Origin: Candidatus Bathyarchaeota archaeon | GTDB taxonomy: Archaea; Thermoproteota; Bathyarchaeia; TCS64 | DNA length: 34,281 nucleotides | NCBI GenBank assembly: GCA_016783485.1 | Contig: JADHWM010000017.1 | Location: 1 to 34,281, forward strand | Direction: 5' to 3' | In this document: positions 8,011 through 16,198 of the stretch, piece by piece | Layout: each line of letters starts with the position of its first letter | How positions within the stretch are numbered: position 1 is the first letter of the stretch | The notes under the pieces: model-generated | What the model was told of the DNA's origin: nothing | The model's database searches: none | Seen by the model: only the letters and a program-made list of their open reading frames with translations | Program-made: the position numbers and the translations under genes

Positions 8011-8778
8011 ATGAGTTTTCAGTTAGTAAGAGTAGACATACTAGCAGTCTTCATTGTATCCTTTGGGACACTACTGGTATCAGCATTCGTCTTGAAGGGT
8101 ACCAAACTACGTCAAATACCAACTGTGGAAGCTTCATTCGAAGCGGTCAGAGTAGCGACGGAGAAAGGGACACCTCTCCTCTTCGACACGGGATGGACGG
8201 GCGCCAACTTCTGGGGGCACTCAAGTGGCTTGACGACCCTCGCCTTCGTGCCTGCCACCCTGGAGTTGCTTAAGCAGATCTCCAAGGAAGCGGCTCCGCT
8301 GGGTGTCAGGATCATAACGGGCACCACCAACGCCGTCTATGCCATGATGTCTCGCGACTTCATGGAGGCGGGTTATGCTGAGGCCGGACATCCCGAGGCT
8401 TTCGTCCCCGAGGACATCAACTTCTACCCCGACAACACCGGCCTCGTTATGTCCGACGTGGATAAGATCCACAGGTACAACATCGGAGCCGCTGTGATGA
8501 TCGGGGGACACAACCAGACCTCGAACATCGTCATCTACGAGGCCTTGCACGCGACGGGCGCGATGCTCGTCGCTGGTGAGATCTGGCCAAACGACAACTC
8601 GATGGCGGCACTTGTGGCTGACTACCTGAGCTTCGCGGAGGAGAACATCGCCATAGGCGCTTACCTGAGCGATGACCCTGTCCCCAAGGCAATTCTTGCG
8701 GGTGAAGACCTGATCAAGGCCTTCCTTATTGGGGTAGTCGTAATCGGTGGCTTGCTCTTCGGGTTGGGGGTTCTCTAG
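8011..8778 (+). CDS. DUF6754-like membrane protein, operon gene A
   Basis: 255 aa with one transmembrane helix at each end (about 8-28 and 235-255) and a soluble domain between them that looks like a Rossmann-type alpha/beta fold. The middle contains alternating strands and helices, for example TPLLFDTGW, GVRIITGTT and IGAAVMIGGH. From memory the pattern resembles the uncharacterised DUF6754 family of Chloroflexi and archaea; this needs a profile search. No catalytic motif is recognised. The start is ATG 8011, which has an SD and precedes the first TM helix; the longer reading from 7864 is rejected. It is the first of four genes packed with 0, 13 and 0 bases between them. It probably forms a membrane complex with the next three products. 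Confidence 0.8.
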   Translation: MSFQLVRVDILAVFIVSFGTLLVSAFVLKGTKLRQIPTVEASFEAVRVATEKGTPLLFDTGWTGANFWGHSSGLTTLAFVPATLELLKQISKEAAPLGVRIITGTTNAVYAMMSRDFMEAGYAEAGHPEAFVPEDINFYPDNTGLVMSDVDKIHRYNIGAAVMIGGHNQTSNIVIYEALHATGAMLVAGEIWPNDNSMAALVADYLSFAEENIAIGAYLSDDPVPKAILAGEDLIKAFLIGVVVIGGLLFGLGVL

Positions 8779-9417
8779 TTGGGGCAGCAAGGAGATTCGA
8801 TAGCGGACCAGATCTTGGCAAATCTGCCTACGGTCGTGGGCCTCATCGGCATGTTCATAATTGCTTCCCTCTACTGGACGGATCCCGGTTGGGATTTCGC
8901 GGTGACTCTCAGGAACTCGGTCACGCTGTCCCTGCCCTGGCCCGTCGGCATCGTCTCGGTGCTGTTGATACGGAGACACGTCCGCAACATCATGCGGAGC
9001 GAGTCCACGTTGCCCTACGACGTCGTCATCGTCGGCTCAGCCGCCGTGATGGTCGTTCTCGGGCTGGTTTCGGGACCTGGTGACGCGACGCTCGCGGCAC
9101 TCTACGCCAACGTCAACATCATCGGAACGATGTCGGTCATTTCGGCAATCGCCATCAGTATCCTCTCGCCCATGATACGGATCTACCGCGCTAAGACGTG
9201 GACCATGGCTTTCTTGATTGGGTTGAGCATCCTAGCTTTCATGACATACTCGCCTCTCGGCCAGATGATCCATCCCATTATTCCACAGCTGGGTGACTTT
9301 GTACAGATATACATCTCGGGTGCATCTGACTCAGCCTTCTGGATTAGCACGTACATTGGCGCCATTGCGCTGATCACCCGGATGATTCTGCTGAAGGAGA
9401 AGCTGAAGCCGAATTAG
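8779..9417 (+). CDS. Polytopic membrane protein, operon gene B
   Basis: 212 aa, strongly hydrophobic, with about six transmembrane helices (near 16-35, 48-66, 80-98, 109-130, 140-158 and 186-204). A short basic loop RRHVRNIMRSE follows helix 2. The N-terminus up to residue 15 is polar. The TTG start at 8779 follows the stop codon of gene A without a gap, with GGGGGTT a few bases before it. The tight joining implies translational coupling. No family is recognised. It could be a channel-like or scaffold subunit for the soluble domains of genes A and C; that is inference. Confidence 0.75.
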   Translation: MGQQGDSIADQILANLPTVVGLIGMFIIASLYWTDPGWDFAVTLRNSVTLSLPWPVGIVSVLLIRRHVRNIMRSESTLPYDVVIVGSAAVMVVLGLVSGPGDATLAALYANVNIIGTMSVISAIAISILSPMIRIYRAKTWTMAFLIGLSILAFMTYSPLGQMIHPIIPQLGDFVQIYISGASDSAFWISTYIGAIALITRMILLKEKLKPN

Positions 9418-9430
9418 GAGGATGAATGAA

Positions 9431-10294
9431 ATGGCAAAGATAAATTGGAAGGATACACGGCTCATCTACATCATGGTCTTCGGGATAATCTACATCTCAT
9501 CGCTTGCACCAATCGCGCTTCCCGTACCCATAGTCCAATGGAGCAAAGACTTCTACACAACCATCAACGAAGGGGTAACTGTCGACTTCAACGACCCCCC
9601 GAGGGAGTTCGGGGGAGTCGAGGAGGGCACGAGGGTCTTCGTCCTCAACAGCGGAGAAACGTCGAAGCTGTGGGGAGACATGAGTGAGGCTGTGACAACG
9701 GTTTGGAAGGACCTCAGGGCGAGGGGGGCAAACATTCTCCTCTGGTCCTCGAGCCCGGACAACGCGGCCACCCTAAACAAGTATCTCCTACCGCTGATGT
9801 ACGGCATCAATCCACAGAACCATCCGGACTACGGCGTGAAGTTCGTCAACCTCGGCTACGTTGCCGGTGGTAACCAGCTACTAGAGCAGTGGAAAGACGA
9901 TCTCATAGCGATAACCCCCTACGATGCCTACGGTAACAGCCTGGCAGACATGCCGATGATGAGCAACTTCAACGAGTTGAAGGTTGAAGCCGACCTCATG
10001 ATCGGCCTGGACGCCCGTGGACTGGAGACCATCTACGTGGTCAGGTACAACACCCCGGTCCTGGAGATGGGTGGAACTGACTCAGCATCCTACTTGGCTC
10101 TGAGCTACACCGCTGGATACTTCAAGGGTATGATCATGGGTCAGAGAGGAGGCGCCGAGTACGAGATCCTATCCGGCATCGCAGGAAAGGCTAGGTCCTA
10201 TCTGCAGAACACGTTCACGATCTCGACCATAATGGTCATAATCATGATCGTAGCGAACGTGCAATACGTCCTAAAGAAAAAGGAGGAAAACTAA
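9431..10294 (+). CDS. Bitopic membrane protein with alpha/beta domain, gene C
   Basis: 287 aa with a TM helix near each end (about 9-30 and 264-281, followed by the basic tail KKKEEN) and a soluble domain of about 220 residues between them. The domain looks alpha/beta, with strands such as TRVFVLNSG, GANILLWSSS and LETIYVVRYN. The layout mirrors gene A, so the two may be distant paralogues. An ATG at 9422 lies directly against the AGGAGG at 9416-9421. The ATG at 9431 has a proper 9-nt spacing and is preferred. No catalytic motif stands out. Function unknown; operon position points to a complex with A, B and D. Confidence 0.78.
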   Translation: MAKINWKDTRLIYIMVFGIIYISSLAPIALPVPIVQWSKDFYTTINEGVTVDFNDPPREFGGVEEGTRVFVLNSGETSKLWGDMSEAVTTVWKDLRARGANILLWSSSPDNAATLNKYLLPLMYGINPQNHPDYGVKFVNLGYVAGGNQLLEQWKDDLIAITPYDAYGNSLADMPMMSNFNELKVEADLMIGLDARGLETIYVVRYNTPVLEMGGTDSASYLALSYTAGYFKGMIMGQRGGAEYEILSGIAGKARSYLQNTFTISTIMVIIMIVANVQYVLKKKEEN

Positions 10295-11023
10295 ATGGCT
10301 TCACCAATTGAACCATTGATGCCCTACCTGAACACCTTCATATTCTTCGCAGCCTATTCGGTCCTGTACAAGAACAATCCCATGTACCGTCTTGCCCAGA
10401 GCCTCGTCGTAGGCGTGGGTGCCGGCTACCTCCTGGTGGCTAACATCAACGCCTTCAACAGAGGCGTGATCATGAATACATTCGTAAATGGAAACATCAA
10501 CTGGGCCATGCTTCTTCCGTGGATCTTAGGACTAGCTTACCTCTGCATCTTCATACCGAGACTGATCAACGTCTATAGAGCGGTCTCTATTCTGACGCTG
10601 ACCGTCGGTATGGGCGTGGTGCTGCCCTATGGTCCTGCGCTCTTTTGGACTGTGTCCGTTGGATACGCCCAGAACGCCCTAAACTTCCTGAGTGAAGGGC
10701 TGAGCGTGTCGACCTTAGGTCAATTGCTCACCGCAGTGTGCTACGCCTTGGCTCTCAGCTACTTCTTCTTCACGGACTATGCTGCTAAGCCTACTACTGC
10801 GTTCAGGAAATTGGGACGCGTGGTGCTGCTGGTCTATACGGCCATGACCATCACGACGACTGCTTTGGGTAAGATTAACCTTGTACAGTGGAAGGTCCTG
10901 GATACCCTTCAGGGCGTCCCTGCGACATGGTGGATTCCAGCGCTGATGTTTATTGTCATGCTTATTGACAATTTCTATCCGCTGAGGAATCTGATCGGAA
11001 AAGGCTCCGAGGTCTCAAGCTAA
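10295..11023 (+). CDS. Polytopic membrane protein, operon gene D
   Basis: 242 aa with about seven hydrophobic helices. A periplasmic or loop stretch reads NAFNRGVIMNTFVNGNINW (about 52-70) and a polar C-terminal tail ends GKGSEVSS. The ATG at 10295 directly follows the TAA of gene C, with AGGAGG at 10281-10286 giving ideal spacing. It is the last gene of the operon; a T-run terminator follows. No family is recognised, and B and D do not look closely similar to each other. Confidence 0.78.
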   Translation: MASPIEPLMPYLNTFIFFAAYSVLYKNNPMYRLAQSLVVGVGAGYLLVANINAFNRGVIMNTFVNGNINWAMLLPWILGLAYLCIFIPRLINVYRAVSILTLTVGMGVVLPYGPALFWTVSVGYAQNALNFLSEGLSVSTLGQLLTAVCYALALSYFFFTDYAAKPTTAFRKLGRVVLLVYTAMTITTTALGKINLVQWKVLDTLQGVPATWWIPALMFIVMLIDNFYPLRNLIGKGSEVSS

Positions 11024-11029
11024 GCATCC

Positions 11030-11062
11030 CTAACCCTTTTTTCTTTTTATTTTTCTTTGTAG
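11030..11062 (+). terminator. T-rich terminator of the four-gene operon
   Basis: About ten bases after the last stop codon the sequence runs into successive T tracts (CCCTTTTTTCTTTTTATTTTTC type). No strong hairpin precedes them. This is the normal archaeal intrinsic signal and marks the end of the membrane operon. Confidence 0.75.
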
Positions 11063-11262
11063 AGTTTACTCTGGATCTATTCGGATTGGATGCAAGGAGT
11101 GGATTCTCTCAGAGGTCAATGGTGACTTGGAGGGCGTAAGGGGAGTGCAGGGCTCGGAAGAAAATCATGGGAATCTGCCCTGATTAAAAGAAGGGGACCA
11201 AGAGCTTATACCCACCTAATCTTTAATATGAGCCATAGTCTTAGTGGACCCGGGTCAAAAAA

Positions 11263-11658
11263 TTGTTCGAGGATGCGACGCCTGAACGTGAGGAGGAGCT
11301 CATAGAGCAGGCTGCTCAATACATAGTCAGGCATGACTTGGAGGATTTCGCGCAGATCGCCCTGGAGGGCACCGCACCATTCGGGGACATCGTCGGGGAA
11401 CTCGGCTTCATGATGACCTACCCTCTCGCGGTCACCTTCTTCAACAGGACGGGCTCAGACTTCGTCAACATGCTTGGCTTCAATTACAAGCTTAACGCCG
11501 AGAGAATTCTGAAGAGAGTCGAAGAACTGAAAAAGGTTAAGGAGCTCCAAGAGAAGCACTTCAAGGAACAGGAAAAGTTCAAGAGAAAGCTCAAGGGAGA
11601 GCCAGAGGGATGGTTCGCTCGGCAATTGTGGCGCCTCAGGTTTAAGCGTAAGAAGTAG
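11263..11658 (+). CDS. Hypothetical helical protein with basic tail
   Basis: 131 aa, not recognised. The N-terminal half is acidic and helical (PEREEELIEQAAQYIV). A short hydrophobic stretch at about 45-60 (ELGFMMTYPLAVTFF) is probably buried rather than transmembrane. Residues about 78-131 form a charged helix or coiled coil ending in a very basic RLRFKRKK tail, which could touch nucleic acid or membrane. The start is TTG at 11263. TTTAATAT at about 11222-11229 lies about 35 nt upstream, so the leader is short. It sits between the membrane operon and an NTF2-like gene on the same strand. No function is proposed. Confidence 0.6.
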   Translation: MFEDATPEREEELIEQAAQYIVRHDLEDFAQIALEGTAPFGDIVGELGFMMTYPLAVTFFNRTGSDFVNMLGFNYKLNAERILKRVEELKKVKELQEKHFKEQEKFKRKLKGEPEGWFARQLWRLRFKRKK

Positions 11659-11679
11659 AGTATCATTACACGTGTACGG

Positions 11680-12117
11680 ATGTGGAGAAGCGTGAGTGGT
11701 TCAGAGTTCTCGTCTGAGACCGTTATCAGGGAACGTGTGTACGGCTTCTGTCAAGCGTTATCCGTGAGAAACCTTGAGAGGCTCGAGAGCCTTCTGACGG
11801 ACGAGGCGTGTATCTCCTGGGGGCCTTACGACTTTGAGGGAAAGGAGGGCATACTGACTTGGGCGGGGGAGTTACACGATCTCTTCCCATTCATGGCTTT
11901 CAAGGAGAAAAGCCTCGAAGTCCAGGGTCAATCGGTTAAGCACGAGTTCATGATAGCCTTCATGACATCGCAGGGGCAGAAGGGCTGGCTCCCATGCAAT
12001 AGCACCTACGAGTTCAAGGGTGACCTCATCGAACGGGTGAACGTGAACCTTCTCCACGGCTTCCTCGCGATAAGCAGGGACGATGTAGAGAGGGTCACGC
12101 CCCACGCGACAAAGTAG
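11680..12117 (+). CDS. SnoaL/NTF2-like protein
   Basis: 145 aa that look like a cone-shaped SnoaL/NTF2-like domain. A helical N-terminus (RERVYGFCQALSVRNLERLESLLTD without break) leads to ISWGPYDFEGKEGI and a C-terminal antiparallel sheet ending VNVNLLHGF. Such domains are used for small-molecule isomerisation, hydration or simple binding; the residues do not say which. It begins 21 bases after the previous gene. An alternative GTG at 11692 has a better SD (GGAG) than the ATG at 11680. Its 3' end overlaps the convergent U32 gene by 23 bases, so the two genes cannot be fully transcribed at once without antisense overlap. Confidence 0.65.
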   Translation: MWRSVSGSEFSSETVIRERVYGFCQALSVRNLERLESLLTDEACISWGPYDFEGKEGILTWAGELHDLFPFMAFKEKSLEVQGQSVKHEFMIAFMTSQGQKGWLPCNSTYEFKGDLIERVNVNLLHGFLAISRDDVERVTPHATK

Positions 12118-12964
12118 TGATGGCTGCATCGACGTCTTCTGTCGACGATAGCCTAGATACAGGGCCCATCGGGAGAACCATTTCCTCGACACCAGTCCTC
12201 TGTAGGTCTCTAATCTCGATCCGGGTGGATTCCACAAGGCGGAAGACCACGTTGCCGTGGAGGACGAAGCTCTTGTTGAGATCCTTCTGTTTGATGTCGA
12301 AGGCCTCGGTTAGACATGGTTTGGTGCAGAATGCCGGCTCAGTCTCTCCGAGGAACCTCGCCGTGTGGCACCTCATTGTTAAGGCTACGGGCACGGCGTA
12401 GGTGTGGACCGCTAGTCTGAAGCTGTTCTTGACGATCTTTTTGTAGTGGGGGAAACTCTTGGGAATCCAGTCAACGTCGGCGCCCTCGACGCCCAGGCTC
12501 CTGTAATAGTCTAAGGCTCGTCCATAGTTGAGATTGGTCTGGTAGAATATCTTCTCGACTTTACGGCGGGCTAAGAAGGAGGGGTTGGGCATCCGGGTTA
12601 TCTGGTCCCAGGGGCTCCTGCCGGGGATATACACCCTGGGTCTCCCAAGGCGTATGCGGAGGCCATCGTAATCCCGCAGGAGATTGAAGACACCGATGTC
12701 CCCGATGACTACATCGATATCCTCAAAATCGCTGATGTAAACGAGGTGTTCCTGTATTTTCTCGATTCCTACATTCGAGAGAATAGGAACGACATAAGTG
12801 AAGTCTTTCCCTGTGTCCTCGACCTCTTCGTGCGCTTTCTTCAATGTGTCTATGCTCGGTATCTTCCACTCGCAGAACTCCATGCCGAAGCGAATGCCCT
12901 CACACTCGCTTGCCAGGGCTTCCCTGAGCTGGCTCAGGGTTTCGGTTTGAACGGTGAACTTCAT
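12095..12964 (-). CDS. U32-family protein, UbiV-like small partner (pair 1)
   Basis: 289 aa, U32 'peptidase' family, short form without the collagenase-like C-terminal part. Four cysteines stand in the UbiV-like pattern: Cys31 near the N-terminus, then Cys199, Cys213 and Cys217 (the last two four apart). These are candidate [4Fe-4S] ligands. The gene overlaps its large partner by four bases (ATGA), as UbiU/UbiV-type partners are expected to be co-made. Known relatives carry out oxygen-independent hydroxylation of quinone precursors or RNA bases, with prephenate as oxygen source in UbiUV. The substrate here is unknown. A paralogous pair lies divergently just upstream. Confidence 0.82.
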   Translation of the reverse strand: MKFTVQTETLSQLREALASECEGIRFGMEFCEWKIPSIDTLKKAHEEVEDTGKDFTYVVPILSNVGIEKIQEHLVYISDFEDIDVVIGDIGVFNLLRDYDGLRIRLGRPRVYIPGRSPWDQITRMPNPSFLARRKVEKIFYQTNLNYGRALDYYRSLGVEGADVDWIPKSFPHYKKIVKNSFRLAVHTYAVPVALTMRCHTARFLGETEPAFCTKPCLTEAFDIKQKDLNKSFVLHGNVVFRLVESTRIEIRDLQRTGVEEMVLPMGPVSRLSSTEDVDAAITTLSRGA

Positions 12965-14034
12965 GGCTGGACCACCAGGAGTTTACACTGGAGCTTGGTC
13001 CACGTCTGCCAGTTCAGCCTCTCCTTGTAGGGAGCATGGAACGCGGGGGCATAGTAGCATCGCTCCTGTTCGCAGCAGAGCTCTCGGAGATTGGTCAACG
13101 GGAGGGTCTGGGGTAGGGGTACGAAGGTGTCCTTGATGGATTCGAGCTTCTCGATGAAGCTCTCCTCGTCGCCCCGTTGGAGCATGTCCAGGGATTCCCT
13201 GTACAGCCTCGTGGTCGAGGCCTGGTACTCCTCGTTGATGCCCCTGCCCTCAATCTTCAGACCATACACGCCGGTACGGATCAGGTCGGGGAGCTTGCAG
13301 AGGGAGCAGAAGGTGTACGCGTCGACGATGGGGAAGGTGCCAAGTTTGGCCCCTTCATCACCTCGGTCGTAGACCTCGTAGGGGAGAGAACAGGGGAACT
13401 TGACGCCGTCTATGGTGAGGTAGCCCTGGTCCATCGCGGGGAACTTGTAGTGATAGAAATAGCAGTTCACGTTCACGTTGGAGCATCCCGAGCCGTGGAC
13501 GAAGACCTCCACCTCGACGCCGCTGTCCCCGACTATCTCGGGAATCTGCTCGAAGGGCACATGCCTCTCCAGGACGACGCGGGAGAAGCCCGCCCGGCGC
13601 AGGAAATCCACCGACTCCCGGTTCATCGCTGCCAGGTAGGTGCTCGCGCAGAGCTTTGTGTCGGGGGCCACTTTTTTTACCAGCTGAAGCATCCCCAGAT
13701 CACCCACGATCAGGCTGTCCGCCCCCGCCTCGACGCAGTTACGTATGTGCTTGGCCATTGTGTCCTCCATCGAGTCTATGATGAAGGGTTGGTTGATCGT
13801 CACGAAGACCTCTACGCCATGCTTGTGGGCGTGTTCTGTGACTCGGCGGAACTCGTCGTACGTCTGGATATCGGTGGATGCTCCGCGGTATAGCTCGAAT
13901 TCTTCGAGCCCGGGCGTCCGGACTCCGCAATAGATCTCGTCAGCCCCGGCCTCTATGACCTTGACCGCCCCGGTGTAGGCCTTCGTGGGGGAGAGAATCT
14001 GGGGGATCGCCGTGAAATGGGGGGGGTCTGCCAT
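12961..14034 (-). CDS. U32-family protein, UbiU-like large partner (pair 1)
   Basis: 357 aa U32 family TIM-barrel protein. It has the family signature LKIEGR (259-264) and a cluster of cysteines, CSNVNVNC (Cys184, Cys191), FPCS (Cys215) and FCSLC (Cys243/246), in the spacing known to bind [4Fe-4S] in UbiU and related hydroxylases. A second Cys set, CCEQERC (320-326), near the C-terminus is extra compared with UbiU. The start is ATG 14034 with AGGAAACAG upstream. The gene is first in a two-gene operon with the UbiV-like partner and shares a 117-bp divergent promoter region with a second U32 pair. Confidence 0.83.
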   Translation of the reverse strand: MADPPHFTAIPQILSPTKAYTGAVKVIEAGADEIYCGVRTPGLEEFELYRGASTDIQTYDEFRRVTEHAHKHGVEVFVTINQPFIIDSMEDTMAKHIRNCVEAGADSLIVGDLGMLQLVKKVAPDTKLCASTYLAAMNRESVDFLRRAGFSRVVLERHVPFEQIPEIVGDSGVEVEVFVHGSGCSNVNVNCYFYHYKFPAMDQGYLTIDGVKFPCSLPYEVYDRGDEGAKLGTFPIVDAYTFCSLCKLPDLIRTGVYGLKIEGRGINEEYQASTTRLYRESLDMLQRGDEESFIEKLESIKDTFVPLPQTLPLTNLRELCCEQERCYYAPAFHAPYKERLNWQTWTKLQCKLLVVQP

Positions 14035-14151
14035 AACTGTTTCCTGTGATAGTTATAGGAGATTTAAGGTTATGTACCTTGGAGCCGAGGGTCTTGGCTG
14101 CCAAAAAAATCCTTAAATCCTAACTCTGGACAGTTTACCTTGAAATTTCAT
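14035..14151. promoter_or_regulatory. Divergent promoter between two U32 operons
   Basis: The same box, CCTTAAATC, appears on both strands: as plus 14111-14119 upstream of the right-hand pair, and as its reverse complement within 14058-14073 for the left-hand pair. Each lies about 30 nt before the respective start. Matching TATA/BRE boxes fit a duplicated promoter and joint control of the paralogous pairs. Confidence 0.55.
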
Positions 14152-15219
14152 ATGCCTTCTCTCACATCCGACGACGGAGTCACCCCTAACATCATGGCGC
14201 CCATCAACTCCTGCGATGGGGGGATCAGGGTTGTGGACGCAGGAGCCAACGAGGTCTACTGCGCAGTCCAGATCCCCGATATCAAGGACTTCGTCCTCTA
14301 CAGGGGGCCTTCCTCCGAGTTGCCCAGTTATGACGATCTGGGCATCGTGGTGAAATATGCCCATGAACACGGCGCCAAGGTCGACCTCGTCATCAATCAA
14401 CCCTACATGGTGGAGAGGATCGAGAAGCATATTCGGAAACATGTCCGGAACTGTGTCGACCAGGGCGTCGACCACCTCATTATCGGCGACTTTGGGGTCC
14501 TCTCCATCGTGAAGAAACTGAACTTGGAGGTCCCCCTCGTCGCCAGCACCTACCTCGCCTCCATGAACAGTGCGGCGACGGGTTTCCTCGAGGAGCAGGG
14601 ATTCAGCAGGGCCGTTCTGGAGAGGCATCTCACCCTCGAGGAGATTAAACGAATCGTGGATAACACGAGGATAGGCATCGAGATCCTGATACACGGGGGA
14701 GGATGCTCAAACATCAACGCCAGCTGCTATCTATACCACCACCAGTTCCCCGAGCTCGTGGAGGCCCAGCGGCAGTCCAACACCTCTACCCCCTGCTCCC
14801 TCCCCTTCACCCTCCGGAACGTCGACGACCCCCAGGATATGAGCGAGGGCGTGAGAGTAATGGACGCCTTCGAGTACTGCTCCATCTGCAAGCTGCCTGA
14901 GCTGATAGCGACGGGGGTGAACGGCTTGAAGATTGAGGGTCGAACGGGGAGCGTCTGGTACCAAGAGGCGACCACCAAGGTATACAGGGAACTCCTGGAC
15001 CTGATCGCCGCCGGACGCACGGAGGAGTACGGGGAGCGGCTGGAGGAGCTGAAGAATGGAGTCTACTTTCTTCCGGTTCCCTCCGATTTTTACAGGCTTA
15101 AAGACCTCTGGTGCTGGCAGAACAGGTGCTACTACAGTCCTCTATCCCAGGCACCCTACAAGACGCCTCTTACGTGGCAGACGTGGACCAAGCAGCACTT
15201 CAGCTGGGTGCAGAGATGA
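14152..15219 (+). CDS. U32-family protein, UbiU-like large partner (pair 2)
   Basis: About 355 aa and clearly paralogous to the gene at 12961-14034. It shares ASTYLASMN, CSNINASC, TPCSLPF, YCSICKLPEL and LKIEGRTG in the same order, and it keeps the putative Fe-S cysteines. The extra C-terminal cysteines are also present (WCWQNRC). An in-frame TTG at 14140 could add four residues; ATG 14152 lines up better with the paralogue's start. It overlaps the downstream partner by four bases. Presumed [4Fe-4S] hydroxylase-type enzyme, substrate unknown. Confidence 0.83.
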   Translation: MPSLTSDDGVTPNIMAPINSCDGGIRVVDAGANEVYCAVQIPDIKDFVLYRGPSSELPSYDDLGIVVKYAHEHGAKVDLVINQPYMVERIEKHIRKHVRNCVDQGVDHLIIGDFGVLSIVKKLNLEVPLVASTYLASMNSAATGFLEEQGFSRAVLERHLTLEEIKRIVDNTRIGIEILIHGGGCSNINASCYLYHHQFPELVEAQRQSNTSTPCSLPFTLRNVDDPQDMSEGVRVMDAFEYCSICKLPELIATGVNGLKIEGRTGSVWYQEATTKVYRELLDLIAAGRTEEYGERLEELKNGVYFLPVPSDFYRLKDLWCWQNRCYYSPLSQAPYKTPLTWQTWTKQHFSWVQR

Positions 15220-16079
15220 TGAAGATCACAGTTCAGACCGGGAACCCCTCGCTGCTGAAGGAAGCCCTGGCAAGCGACACTCAGAGCATACGTTTCGGCT
15301 CCGAGTTCTGCATGTACGCCCTCCCGAGTGGCGACGGCGTGGAGAAGGCGTACAATCTGACGAGAGACGCCGGGAAAGAATTCACCTACGTGACCCCCAG
15401 GCTCGCCGAGGGAGCCATGGACTCGATAAAGGAGCATCTGGTCCTCCTTGACGACCTCGGGGAGGCCACCGTCGTCGCAAATGACCTGGGAACGATTCAC
15501 GCCATGAGGGGGCTATCTGCCCTCAAGCTCAAGCTTGGGAGACAGCTGGTGTACACTCCATCCAGGTGCCCGTGGAATCAGATCACCGAGCACACTGTCA
15601 ACATCTTCACTAAAAGGAAAGTGAGCCAGATCTTCTACCAGACAGCCCTGAACTATGTGCCCACCATCGAGTTCTACAAAGGCCTCGGAGCCGTCGGCGC
15701 CGACGTGGATTGGATCCCCGATCTTTTCCCCAATCTCAATTTCCTAATTAAAAACAAGTTCCCCGTCTCGGTTCACATGCATTCGATCCCGGTCGCAATT
15801 ACGCGTAAATGTCACATGGCGCGCTTCCTGGGGGAGGAGGATCTGGATCGATGTTCGAGGCCATGCTACACGAAGGCGTACTCTATGGATAACGAGTTCC
15901 TGGGGATAGACATGGTTCTAGAGGGAAACACGGTCTATAAGGTGACTGAGCCCGACAGGAAGACGGCGCAGCAACTGGCGAACCGTGGTGTCAGCGAACT
16001 CGTGCTGACAATGAGCCCTATTTCAGGCGTCAGGTCTAAGGAGCAGATCGAGAGTCTGATTCAACGGATTCAGGTCTAG
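15216..16079 (+). CDS. U32-family protein, UbiV-like small partner (pair 2)
   Basis: 287 aa, paralogue of 12095-12964. It shares SIRFGSEFC, VYTPSRCPWNQIT, KIFYQTALNY, GADVDWIP and KCHMARFLGE, and the ligand-like cysteines (C32, then CH..., C and C four apart in CSRPC). A longer reading exists from 15111 but lies inside the upstream gene; ATGATG at 15216 overlaps the upstream TGA in the same ATGA manner as pair 1. The two pairs thus keep partner order, overlap and size. Confidence 0.83.
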   Translation: MMKITVQTGNPSLLKEALASDTQSIRFGSEFCMYALPSGDGVEKAYNLTRDAGKEFTYVTPRLAEGAMDSIKEHLVLLDDLGEATVVANDLGTIHAMRGLSALKLKLGRQLVYTPSRCPWNQITEHTVNIFTKRKVSQIFYQTALNYVPTIEFYKGLGAVGADVDWIPDLFPNLNFLIKNKFPVSVHMHSIPVAITRKCHMARFLGEEDLDRCSRPCYTKAYSMDNEFLGIDMVLEGNTVYKVTEPDRKTAQQLANRGVSELVLTMSPISGVRSKEQIESLIQRIQV

Positions 16080-16198
16080 TACAAATCTTCCAGTCTGAAG
16101 TGGGCTGCCCAGCGTAGCCCTCTTCCGAATAGACATGCGTCTAGAAAGCTAAATATAAACTTCTAACAAGTATTCAATCGTAAAACTCATTATTCAAG
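16080..16198 (+). promoter_or_regulatory. Promoter of the FGGY kinase
   Basis: AAAGCTAAATATAAAC at about 16146-16161 is a strong TATA-like box some 40-50 nt before the GTG at 16199, leaving a leader of about 15-20 nt. No terminator is obvious after the U32 pair. Confidence 0.55.

Noticed and set aside
15111-15215. 35-codon extension of the UbiV-like pair-2 gene
   Set aside because: It overlaps the upstream gene; the paralogous pair shows the ATGA overlap start at 15216.
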